NCBI GenBank assembly: GCA_023667285.1
Contig: JAMPAK010000001.1
Coordinates: forward strand, 1,236,846 to 1,300,845
DNA from: Muribaculaceae bacterium
GTDB lineage: Bacteria; Bacteroidota; Bacteroidia; Bacteroidales; Muribaculaceae
Reading direction: 5' to 3'
Length of the DNA stretch: 64,000 nt
The notes under the pieces were generated by a model that did no database searches, was not told where the DNA came from, and saw only the letters and a list, made by a program, of their open reading frames with translations. This document shows positions 8,291 to 16,089 of this stretch, in pieces; position 1 is the first letter of the stretch, and each line of letters starts with the position of its first letter. Position numbers and translations under genes: made by a program.

Positions 8291-9853
8291 CTATACAAGC
8301 CTGAAAGCGCGGCGCACGCTCGAGCGGATGGCCGCAGCCTCGGGATGCTCGCGGCGCAGGATGTCGATGACACCCCCGATGTATCCCTCCATTGAGTCGC
8401 GGCGAAGTCCGCAGAGACGGGCCACGTGGCTCTCTGAGATCATGGTCTTGCGGTTGTAGACCCTCAGGACCGCGCTGTAGTCCTTATCCTTAATATAGCG
8501 TCTGAACTCACGGCACAAATCCTCATATATGCCTCTGGGGTTTATCTCGCTGACAAGGGCTCCGATGTGTCCCTCGAGCTGGTTGATGTTGGCGAAGCGG
8601 CCGTCAATGTGGTGCTCGACGGCTTTCTTGACGCGATGGCGTGTGTGCTGGAGAGCCTGCAGGCGCAGCTCGCCCTCGAATTGCCTGAACACTGAGCGCT
8701 TCACCCTGGCCGCCACCTCCGAGGGGTCCTTATGTCCGGCACGGGCCATCGCACATATCACATCCTCGAGCATGAAGAGGTTCTCAATCTCGGCGACGTC
8801 AGGGACATAGATCTGCTTTCGTCTCAGATAGTCCACCTCTCCCTCGTCGCGGCGGTCACGGTCGACTATGCCAAACGCCTCGAGGTTGTGGAATGAGCGC
8901 AGAGAGTTGAATGTGCGAGTCGACTCGATGACGCGGTCACATCCACCCAGGCTTCTGACAGTGTAGTCGTTGAATATAAGCGGATATAGGCGCGCATCAA
9001 TGGAGTTGATGCCATCTCCCTCGATGAACAGCACGGGCTTTCTGGCGCCGAGGATGGCCATGACAGCCTCATCTGTGAGGCCGTCAGCCTCCGAGAGGAA
9101 ATCATAGTCCCAGGCTCCGGCTCCGGGGTCACACCCCTTAACCCAGATGGTCTGGCCTCCGGTGCGTGTCGATGCAAACTGAAGGTCGTGGGTGACATAG
9201 ATAAACGTGCAGTCGGGCCTCATCTTCTCTACCTCATCCCAGACAGAGCGGATGGAGGAGGGATGGAGAAACATTCCGGGGGAATCGACAAAGACCATGG
9301 CACCCCGGGGCGCGAAGGTGACGGCGCCCAGATAGTACATCACTGCCTTCTCGCCGTCAGAGAGTTTGGACGGCGACCACGCATCCTCCGTGTCGTCGCG
9401 GCTGAAAAGCATACGTCCGCTCTCTATCAGCACCTTGTTGTCAGGAAACACCTTCTCCCATCGGCTTATCACCTGCTCGAGTCTTGTGTCAGGTATGCGG
9501 CCCTTGAGCCGACGGAACTTATAGTCGATGAGCGAGAGCATCTCCTCGTTGATCATCAGCCCGATCATGCGCTCGAACTCACCCTTAAGGTCTGGTCTCA
9601 TGATGGAGGCGCCGCGTGTGGCCTCATGATAGAGACAGTCTATTGAGCCGGGGGTGGGATCCTGGCGGTCGCGGTCATATAGGGCTTTGAGTGCTGAGAG
9701 CCGGAAGGCTCTCTCGCCCAGGTCAGCGGCCATCTGGGAAGCGAAGCGGGTCTTGCCAGAGCCATTGGCGCCGATGATGACGATGTTTGGTGTGCGGTCA
9801 GTGTCGAGCTCGAGGCTCGATCCGACCATCCGCGGAGGAAGGGTTATTTTCAT
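8291..9853 (-). CDS. ABC ATPase fused to DUF4435 (TOPRIM-like) domain; PARIS AriA-AriB-like defence protein
   Basis: The 520-residue protein has an ABC-type ATPase half: Walker A GANGSGKT at 28-35, signature LSDGEK at 164-169, Walker B MVFVDSPGMFLHP at 186-198 and switch His in THD at 221-223. A DUF4435-like half follows: FIEGDG at 276-281, FGIVDRDRR at 327-335 and VAEIENLF at 353-360, the acidic pattern of TOPRIM-related nucleases. In the PARIS anti-phage system AriA (ABC ATPase) holds AriB (DUF4435 nuclease) inactive until a phage anti-restriction protein is sensed, and single-chain versions are known. Domain content supports a merged PARIS-like protein; membership is inference. The residue that is normally Glu after Walker B is not acidic (D190-S-P-G), unlike most ABC ATPases. 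It ends 125 bases upstream of the adenylation gene. Confidence 0.72.
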   Translation of the reverse strand: MKITLPPRMVGSSLELDTDRTPNIVIIGANGSGKTRFASQMAADLGERAFRLSALKALYDRDRQDPTPGSIDCLYHEATRGASIMRPDLKGEFERMIGLMINEEMLSLIDYKFRRLKGRIPDTRLEQVISRWEKVFPDNKVLIESGRMLFSRDDTEDAWSPSKLSDGEKAVMYYLGAVTFAPRGAMVFVDSPGMFLHPSSIRSVWDEVEKMRPDCTFIYVTHDLQFASTRTGGQTIWVKGCDPGAGAWDYDFLSEADGLTDEAVMAILGARKPVLFIEGDGINSIDARLYPLIFNDYTVRSLGGCDRVIESTRTFNSLRSFHNLEAFGIVDRDRRDEGEVDYLRRKQIYVPDVAEIENLFMLEDVICAMARAGHKDPSEVAARVKRSVFRQFEGELRLQALQHTRHRVKKAVEHHIDGRFANINQLEGHIGALVSEINPRGIYEDLCREFRRYIKDKDYSAVLRVYNRKTMISESHVARLCGLRRDSMEGYIGGVIDILRREHPEAAAIRSSVRRAFRLV

Positions 9854-9891
9854 GGCGAGAAGGTGTTTGTGATGTAACGGCGGGCGTTACT

Positions 9892-11151
9892 TCAGAACTC
9901 ATATCTCGAGGATATGGAGAGGAGGAGTGATGAAGTAGTGCCTGAGGTCGAGGCATGCTCAGGCGTATGATATGACTCCGAGGGACGGAGATTGAATTTG
10001 TAGTGAGAAATCTCGTAGCCCACGGTGGCCTTGGCGCTGAAACGTCCGGTGAACCTTACCACGCACCCCAGGTCGACCTTGCCGACGGGAGTGCCTCCAC
10101 CGGCCTCCACGGCATTGTCATCCACGTTGAGTGCGAAGTTCTTGCGGTAGCCGGCTCCGACATCGGCCATGATGCTGAAGCGTTTGCTGAGGGCACATGT
10201 GTAGTAAGGCGCTACCATGAAGCCGAGGGCCGTGAGGGGTTTCACATAGGTCTTGTCGTAGTTGACATTGACAATCAGAGGAGTGGAGAGCAGACCTAGC
10301 TCGAGGCCGAGTCCCCAGTGGTCGCTGATGCCGAAACCGCCGCGAAATCCGGCCGACAGAGCCGGGAGGCGCTCAATGATGGTCTGCCCTGCCCTGACGC
10401 GGCCTAGAGGGAGATTGAGGCCGGTCTCGACGGAGAGGAATGAGAAGTTTGAGTTGTCGCGCAGGTCGCGTCCACGGATTGAGAGCTGGTGCTGGCCGAA
10501 GATGAGGTCGCCCAGGATATATCCGAGTTCGGAGGATAGAATGCCAATGCCTGCACCGGCCATCACATCGGTGGGATAGTGATGGCGGTCTATGACACGC
10601 TCCACAGCAATGCCGGTGGCAAACGTATAGGCGCCGAAGGCATACCACGCCGAGGTGGCGGCCAATTCATTGGCAGCGGCTGTCGCTCCCATGAATGCCC
10701 ATGCCGTGTGACCAGACGGGAATGAGCGATAGTCGCTCCCGTCGGGGCGCTGCGAGGAGATGCCGTCTTTCATGGCCTTGACAGTCGCAGCCATGATGCC
10801 CACGGAGATGGCCTGTGAGACTGCCATGCGTCCCCATCCGCTGCGTGTGCGCACACCGGCCACCTTGGCCACCCAGGGGAGAGCCAGTGGGGCATACTCA
10901 AGATAGTTGGTGCCGCGGTCGCTTTTGATTTTTATGGGGTCGATATGGAAATGGTGTGAGTAGGAGTAACGTCCGGCCACTCCGGTGCCAAGCGCCCCCA
11001 CTCCGAAGGCGAGCGCCGGGATATAGGGGTTGATGTCGACACGAGGTGATGAGGGGGTCAATGGCACTGACAGAGTGTCAGGCTCCACGGCGGCGGCGCG
11101 CAGCGAAGTCACAAGAATGATGATGTATGTGGCAATGTGATGCAGTCTCAT
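9892..11151 (-). CDS. PAP2-family phosphatase with C-terminal beta-barrel-like domain
   Basis: The start at 11151 gives 419 residues beginning with a signal peptide (MRLHHIATYIIILVTSLRAA); the longer reading frame adds an implausible leader. The phosphatidic-acid phosphatase type 2 motifs are complete: KDGISSQRP (K-x6-RP), PSGHTAWAF, and RVIDRHHYPTDVMAG (R-x5-H-x3-D). These belong to enzymes that hydrolyse phosphate from lipid phosphates such as undecaprenyl or phosphatidylglycerol phosphate. The last 170 or so residues are amphipathic strands ending in a C-terminal Phe (SISSRYEF), typical of outer-membrane barrels. This two-part architecture is common in Bacteroidota and points to an outer-membrane or periplasmic phosphatase, possibly acting on lipid A. 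It starts 40 bases after the end of the araC-type gene. Confidence 0.85.
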   Translation of the reverse strand: MRLHHIATYIIILVTSLRAAAVEPDTLSVPLTPSSPRVDINPYIPALAFGVGALGTGVAGRYSYSHHFHIDPIKIKSDRGTNYLEYAPLALPWVAKVAGVRTRSGWGRMAVSQAISVGIMAATVKAMKDGISSQRPDGSDYRSFPSGHTAWAFMGATAAANELAATSAWYAFGAYTFATGIAVERVIDRHHYPTDVMAGAGIGILSSELGYILGDLIFGQHQLSIRGRDLRDNSNFSFLSVETGLNLPLGRVRAGQTIIERLPALSAGFRGGFGISDHWGLGLELGLLSTPLIVNVNYDKTYVKPLTALGFMVAPYYTCALSKRFSIMADVGAGYRKNFALNVDDNAVEAGGGTPVGKVDLGCVVRFTGRFSAKATVGYEISHYKFNLRPSESYHTPEHASTSGTTSSLLLSISSRYEF

Positions 11152-11191
11152 ATCCCTATAAACACACGACACCCTCAGATAGTTCCGGCTG

Positions 11192-12115
11192 TCAGGAACG
11201 TTGATATTCGGAGGGGGACATCCCGGTGAGATGTTTGAAATATTTTCCGAACGACGACTGGTTGGGGAAGTTGAGTTCATAGGCCACCTGCTGGATGTTC
11301 TTGCCCGAGAATCTGAGCAGGTTCTTGGCCTCGAGAATCACGAAACTGTCTATGATCTGGGCTGCCGAGCGCCCTGTCTGCTCCTTTATTATCAGCGACA
11401 GATATTTGGGGGAGATGAATAGGTGGTCTGCATAGAAGGCCACAGACCTCTCGCGGCGGTGATAGCGGTGGACCAGGTCCATGAAGGAGTGGACATATGA
11501 CATGCGGCGCGAGTTCTGAGGCGTCTCCTTGGGGATGTCCTTGATGCGGGTGTTATATATGCCCATCATCTGATATGTCAGAGCTGCGATAAGACAGCGT
11601 GCTATGGGCTTGGCATACATTGATGTCCCCTCCATGGTGGGGTTGAGGCGAAGCAGGTCAAAATATTTCCTCAGTCTGTCCACATCATCGGGCGAGAGCT
11701 CCATCATAGGCTCATGCGTCTGACCGGCGGGACGGAAAGAACTGATGACGTTGAGGTCAAAGTTGATGTCGCGCATGAAGTCGGAGCTCACAAAGAGGGC
11801 ATAGCAGTCTATCTTGCCTGATAGCAGCCCCTTGACATTGATGATCGATCCCGGGGTGGTGACCACCAGGCAGTTGGGGCCAAGCGTACAGGGGGTCAGA
11901 TTGATATCGAGCTCCATTCCTCCTTCAAGACAGAGGAGCCACGACATACCGTCGATGCGCAGCGGTCCGCCATATCGCTCATTCCAAGCCCCGACGGAGG
12001 CACTCTCAGGCGCCGAGGTGAAATGGGTGAACACATAGTCATCGCTGAGGTTGGAATACTCCGTTGAGAACCGTGCCAGCGATGTGAGTTGCTTCAGGTT
12101 TACGACGTTGTTCAT
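11192..12115 (-). CDS. AraC-family transcriptional regulator
   Basis: The 307-residue protein (start 12115) has an N-terminal cupin-like sensing region and a C-terminal pair of helix-turn-helix motifs: VAFYADHLFISPKYLSLIIK and VAYELNFPNQSSFGKYFK, ending in the standard TGMSPSEYQRS. AraC proteins with this layout bind a small ligand and activate promoters of nearby metabolic or stress genes. The target is not evident; the adjacent PAP2 gene is the first candidate because it lies 40 bases downstream on the same strand. The promoter -7 element ends only 6 bases before the ATG, so the transcript should have almost no 5' leader. Confidence 0.9.
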   Translation of the reverse strand: MNNVVNLKQLTSLARFSTEYSNLSDDYVFTHFTSAPESASVGAWNERYGGPLRIDGMSWLLCLEGGMELDINLTPCTLGPNCLVVTTPGSIINVKGLLSGKIDCYALFVSSDFMRDINFDLNVISSFRPAGQTHEPMMELSPDDVDRLRKYFDLLRLNPTMEGTSMYAKPIARCLIAALTYQMMGIYNTRIKDIPKETPQNSRRMSYVHSFMDLVHRYHRRERSVAFYADHLFISPKYLSLIIKEQTGRSAAQIIDSFVILEAKNLLRFSGKNIQQVAYELNFPNQSSFGKYFKHLTGMSPSEYQRS

Positions 12116-12121
12116 ATATCG

Positions 12122-12152
12122 CAAAGTTAGCCATTTTATCCAAAAATTCAAA
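12122..12152 (-). promoter_or_regulatory. Promoter of araC-type gene, abutting its start codon
   Basis: On the minus strand TTTG (12152-12149), 19 bases, then TAACTTTG (12129-12122). This is a perfect Bacteroidota housekeeping promoter. Only CGATAT separates the -7 element from the ATG. Confidence 0.8.
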
Positions 12153-12278
12153 TAATTCGGCCACATAATTAGTCAAAACAGCCAAAAAACAGTCCTTGAT
12201 TGACAATCAGGAGCCGGACACCGGCGGTGAGGGGGGCGGGGTGGCGGGCCATATTACCCGGGGGAGGTCATAAACCAA

Positions 12279-12296
12279 TTGGCATGATATTTGTTA
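12279..12296 (+). promoter_or_regulatory. Candidate sigma-54-type promoter upstream of clpB
   Basis: TTGGCATGATATTTGTTA resembles the -24/-12 pattern (TGGYAYR followed by TTGYW), with GG and GT separated by 10 bases where GG-N10-GC is ideal. It lies about 50 bases before the clpB start. No TTTG/TAnnTTTG housekeeping promoter is evident close to this start. Confidence 0.35.
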
Positions 12297-12345
12297 GAGA
12301 GGTAAGGAAGCAACCGAATCACGAACCTTCAACTTCTCAACATAT

Positions 12346-14934
12346 ATGAACTTCAACAACTTTACAATTAAGTCTCAAGAAGCGATCCAGAAGGCGGTAG
12401 AGATTGCCCGTGGTGCCGGCAATCAAGCTATCGAACCCGTGCATCTGCTCAAGGGTGTAATGACCGAGGGAGAATCGCTCATCAACTTCATATACTCCAA
12501 GGTCGGGGCGAGCCCCGCCACCTTGATGCGCCAGGTTGATGAGAAAATCGCAGCCGAGCCACGTGTCTCAGGCGGCGAGCCTTATCTGAGCCGGACATCG
12601 AACGATGTTCTGCAGAAGGCCCTCGACATTGCCAAGAAACAGGGTGATGAGTATGTCACACTCGAAGCCATCCTGCTTGCCATCTTCACGGTCAACTCTC
12701 CGGCCTCGACAATCCTTAAGGATGCCGGATTGAGCCAGCGTGAGTTAGAGGCAGCCGTGGCAGAGCTCCGCAAGGGTAAAAAGGCTACAGACCAGAGCGC
12801 CGAGGACACCTATCAGGCACTCTCAAAGTATGCCATCAACCTTAATGAGCGCGCGCGTGAAGGGAAACTCGACCCCGTCATCGGCCGTGACGACGAGATT
12901 CGCCGTGTGCTCCAGATTCTCTCACGACGCACCAAGAACAACCCCATGCTCATCGGCGAGCCGGGCACCGGTAAAACCGCCATCGCCGAGGGGCTGGCAC
13001 AGAGAATCGTCCGTGGCGATGTCCCGGAAAACCTTCGCTCGAAGCAGATATACTCACTCGACATGGGTGCCCTCGTGGCGGGCGCCAAGTATAAAGGCGA
13101 GTTCGAGGAACGCCTCAAGGCCATTGTCAACGAAGTGACCGGGGCCGACGGCGAGATCATCCTCTTCATCGACGAGATCCACACCCTCGTGGGCGCCGGT
13201 AAGGGTGAGGGGGCCATGGATGCCGCCAATATCCTCAAACCGGCTCTGGCCCGAGGTGAGCTCCGCTCCATCGGTGCCACCACGCTCGATGAATATCAGA
13301 AGTATTTTGAAAAAGACAAGGCCCTGGAGCGACGATTCCAGAAGGTGATGGTCAATGAGCCTGACGAGGCTGCCGCCATCGCCATCCTCCGCGGGCTGAA
13401 GGAGCGCTATGAGAATCACCACAAGGTGCGCATCCGCGACGAGGCGATTATCGCCGCCGTCACACTCTCTGAGCGCTATATCACCGACCGTTTCCTCCCT
13501 GACAAGGCCATCGACCTTGTCGACGAGGCTGCCTCAAAGCTCCGCCTGGAGATTGACTCCGTGCCGCAGGCTCTCGATGAGATCTCGCGCATGATAGCCC
13601 AGAAGGAGATTGAGCGTGAGGCCATCAAACGCGAGGGAGACAAGCCCAAGGTGAGCGAGATTGAGAAAGAGCTTGCTGACCTGCGCGACCGCGAGAAAGA
13701 CCTCACAGCCAAGTGGAAGGCTGAGAAAGATATCATCAACAAGATACAGCAGAACAAGATAGACATCGAGCAACTCAACTTTGAGGCCGAGCGTGCCGAG
13801 AGGGAGGGTGACTATGCCAAGGTGGCCGAGATCCGCTACTCGCGCATCCAGCAGAAGGAGAAAGACAATGTCGACCTCCAGGAACAGCTCAAGGTGATGC
13901 AAGGTGAGAAGGCCTTCATCAAGGAGGAGGTCGACTCTGAGGATATCGCCGATGTCGTGTCGCGCTGGACAGGCATACCCGTCAACAAGATGGTCCAGAG
14001 CGAGAAGGAGAAACTCCTCCACCTGGAGGATGAGCTCCACTCGAGGGTGGTGGGTCAGAACGATGCCATCCGTGCCATAGCCGACGCTGTGCGCCGCTCG
14101 CGCGCCGGACTCAACGATCCGCGCCGCCCCATCGGCTCGTTCATCTTCCTGGGCACCACGGGTGTCGGCAAGACCGAGCTGGCCAAGGCTCTGGCTGAAT
14201 ATCTCTTTGACGATGAGAATATGATGACCCGCATCGACATGTCGGAATATCAGGAGAAACATGCCGTGTCGCGCCTCGTAGGAGCGCCTCCGGGATATGT
14301 GGGCTATGACGAGGGGGGCCAGCTGACAGAGGCTGTCCGCCGCAAGCCATACTCTGTGGTTCTCTTCGACGAGATTGAGAAGGCTCACCCTGATGTCTTC
14401 AACATACTCCTCCAGGTTCTGGATGATGGGCGCCTCACCGACAACAAGGGGCGCATGGTCAACTTCAAGAACACCATCATCATCATGACCTCCAATATGG
14501 GCTCTCACCTCATCCGCGACAATTTTGCCAAGATGACTCCTGAGAACCGCGACGAGACCATCGAGTCAACGAAGGAGCAGGTGATTGAGCTTCTGAAACA
14601 GCAGATACGCCCCGAGTTCCTCAACCGTATAGACGAGATCATCATGTTCACTCCGCTCAACGAGGCTGAGATTGAAGAGATTGTGGGTCTGCAGATTGAG
14701 TCAATCCGCAAGATGCTCGCCACCAACGGAATCACCCTCGAGGTGACACCCGCGGCCCTTCACTTCCTGGCCGAGGAGGGATATGACCCCGAGTTTGGCG
14801 CTCGTCCCGTCAAGAGGGTCATCCACCGCATGATGCTCAACCAGCTCTCAAAGGATATCCTGGCCCAGCGTGTCGACCGCGATAAGCCCATTGTGATCGA
14901 CTATGACGGCAATGATATCGTGTTTAAGAACTGA
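12346..14934 (+). CDS. clpB: ClpB protein disaggregase
   Basis: The 862-residue product is a full-length ClpB: an N-terminal Clp repeat domain ([20 protein letters not shown]), a first AAA+ module with Walker A GEPGTGKT at 204-211, the long charged middle coiled coil (about 405-525), a second AAA+ module with GTTGVGKT at 603-610, and a typical C-terminal small domain. The hexamer threads aggregated proteins and works with DnaK/DnaJ/GrpE to rescue them after heat or other stress. The length and the presence of the middle domain separate it from ClpA and ClpC. A sigma-54-like sequence precedes it; no CIRCE element is visible. Confidence 0.97.
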   Translation: MNFNNFTIKSQEAIQKAVEIARGAGNQAIEPVHLLKGVMTEGESLINFIYSKVGASPATLMRQVDEKIAAEPRVSGGEPYLSRTSNDVLQKALDIAKKQGDEYVTLEAILLAIFTVNSPASTILKDAGLSQRELEAAVAELRKGKKATDQSAEDTYQALSKYAINLNERAREGKLDPVIGRDDEIRRVLQILSRRTKNNPMLIGEPGTGKTAIAEGLAQRIVRGDVPENLRSKQIYSLDMGALVAGAKYKGEFEERLKAIVNEVTGADGEIILFIDEIHTLVGAGKGEGAMDAANILKPALARGELRSIGATTLDEYQKYFEKDKALERRFQKVMVNEPDEAAAIAILRGLKERYENHHKVRIRDEAIIAAVTLSERYITDRFLPDKAIDLVDEAASKLRLEIDSVPQALDEISRMIAQKEIEREAIKREGDKPKVSEIEKELADLRDREKDLTAKWKAEKDIINKIQQNKIDIEQLNFEAERAEREGDYAKVAEIRYSRIQQKEKDNVDLQEQLKVMQGEKAFIKEEVDSEDIADVVSRWTGIPVNKMVQSEKEKLLHLEDELHSRVVGQNDAIRAIADAVRRSRAGLNDPRRPIGSFIFLGTTGVGKTELAKALAEYLFDDENMMTRIDMSEYQEKHAVSRLVGAPPGYVGYDEGGQLTEAVRRKPYSVVLFDEIEKAHPDVFNILLQVLDDGRLTDNKGRMVNFKNTIIIMTSNMGSHLIRDNFAKMTPENRDETIESTKEQVIELLKQQIRPEFLNRIDEIIMFTPLNEAEIEEIVGLQIESIRKMLATNGITLEVTPAALHFLAEEGYDPEFGARPVKRVIHRMMLNQLSKDILAQRVDRDKPIVIDYDGNDIVFKN

Positions 14935-14966
14935 CACACATAACATTCCTATTATCAAGAATCAAT

Positions 14967-15443
14967 ATGAAAAAACTATTTTATCTCCTCTTTTTACTCC
15001 CGCTGCTGGGAATCATGGCAGCGTGTGACGATGACGACGATAAGTCGCTCCCCAAGGTGAACATCACTATCCAGTATAGCGGAGCCGTTGAGCAGGATGG
15101 TGCCATCACCATCGCCCAAGGGAAAGTCCTCACCATCGAGGCTATCAATGTGACCCCCATCGACGGCACCAAGAAGGCTGTGCTGGGCAACACCACCTAC
15201 ATGATGGACGGCATTCCCTTCTATACGACCGGGCTTGCACCCTATGGTGCTGAGATCAGCACTGAGAACCTGGCTGTAGGCACCCACACCTTGAGTTTCT
15301 ATTCACAGGTGTTCCAGGAGGACAAGACTCCGGGATTTGCCATCTGCGAGTATCCTCTCGTCATCACCGCGCCTGCTGACGACCCCGGCGACGGTGGCGG
15401 CACTGTGACACCTGATGTCCGCATCTCCGACCATCAAGAGTAA
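14967..15443 (+). CDS. Surface-type lipoprotein, Ig-like domain
   Basis: The 158-residue product starts with a lipoprotein signal (LGIMAAC, Cys20) followed directly by DDDDDK. A run of acidic residues after the lipidated cysteine is the export signal that sends Bacteroidota lipoproteins to the cell surface. The rest looks like one Ig-like beta domain of about 110 residues with a Gly/Pro/Asp-rich tail. I do not recognise the family. It follows clpB by 32 bases and may be cotranscribed with it. Two terminators follow. Confidence 0.75.
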   Translation: MKKLFYLLFLLPLLGIMAACDDDDDKSLPKVNITIQYSGAVEQDGAITIAQGKVLTIEAINVTPIDGTKKAVLGNTTYMMDGIPFYTTGLAPYGAEISTENLAVGTHTLSFYSQVFQEDKTPGFAICEYPLVITAPADDPGDGGGTVTPDVRISDHQE

Positions 15444-15452
15444 CCTCATATG

Positions 15453-15475
15453 CCATCCGCCGTCGTGGCGGATGG
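15453..15475 (+). terminator. Hairpin after the lipoprotein gene
   Basis: CCATCCGCC (15453-15461) pairs with GGCGGATGG (15467-15475) across a 5-base loop, followed by TTTAC. It is the first of two tandem hairpins behind the clpB unit. Confidence 0.6.
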
Positions 15476-15501
15476 TTTACCCGTTCTCATCTCTCTCTGA
15501 A

Positions 15502-15536
15502 CTCTCCGGCCCTACACAGAGCCGGAGAGATTTTTT
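15502..15536 (+). terminator. Rho-independent terminator
   Basis: CTCTCCGGC (15502-15510) pairs with GCCGGAGAG (15521-15529), and a run of six T follows (15531-15536). It closes the clpB-lipoprotein unit. Confidence 0.85.
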
Positions 15537-15584
15537 GTGTCCTAAAGTCGGCATTATGACACCATGCGCTAGTGATGTAGGGGC

Positions 15585-15592
15585 TAACTTTG
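15585..15592 (+). promoter_or_regulatory. -7 promoter element next to a start codon
   Basis: TAACTTTG lies five bases before the ATG at 15598. No good TTTG is seen 19-21 bases upstream, so the promoter may be weak or need an activator. If used, the mRNA would be leaderless or nearly so. Confidence 0.55.
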
Positions 15593-15597
15593 CAGGC

Positions 15598-16035
15598 ATG
15601 AAACAGTTGTCAATATTCATCTTAGCCACGGCGGCGTTTGCATCGGGATGGCTTGCGGCGCCGCGATATCGGGCCGGGGCTGCGTCAGTGTCCATTGTCA
15701 GAGATACAGTTGTGAGACACGACACAGTGCGTGTCCACATTCCGGTCCCTACAGAGGCGAAGCCGTCAGAGCGCATTGTCACCATCCATGACACTATTCA
15801 CCTACCAGCAGAGAGGCGTGTCTATGAGGACACGGTGTTCAGGGCAGTGGTGAGCGGGATAGAACCGCGCCTTGACTCTCTCACATTCTACAGGCCGGTG
15901 CAGACCATCACACTGCGCTCCGAGCGTCAATCGTCGCCATGGGGCATCGGCGTTACCGCAGGGGCAGCCGTCACATCACATGGACTCACCCCATCAATCA
16001 CATTCGGCATCACATACACCATCAAAAGATGGTGA
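15598..16035 (+). CDS. Small single-span envelope protein, DUF6808-like
   Basis: The 145-residue product starts MKQLSIFILATAAFASGWLA, an N-terminal membrane anchor or signal peptide. A segment rich in paired DT/VR steps follows (SIVRDTVVRHDTVRVHIPVP, TIHDTIHLP), then a short Gly/Ala-rich strand region ending ITYTIKRW. This layout matches small Bacteroidales proteins annotated as DUF6808, of unknown function; the match is from memory of the family's appearance. The start was chosen because it follows a strong -7 element and yields a proper N-terminal hydrophobic segment; an upstream in-frame start at 15415 would overlap the previous gene. Confidence 0.6.
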   Translation: MKQLSIFILATAAFASGWLAAPRYRAGAASVSIVRDTVVRHDTVRVHIPVPTEAKPSERIVTIHDTIHLPAERRVYEDTVFRAVVSGIEPRLDSLTFYRPVQTITLRSERQSSPWGIGVTAGAAVTSHGLTPSITFGITYTIKRW

Positions 16036-16089
16036 CATGGAGGGAATGGACTGATGGGGTGAGGGAAATGGAGGCGTCGTTAGAGATTA

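Noticed and set aside
13534..14508. Long open frame antisense to clpB
   Set aside because: It follows codon bias of the real gene on the other strand and has no promoter or family match.
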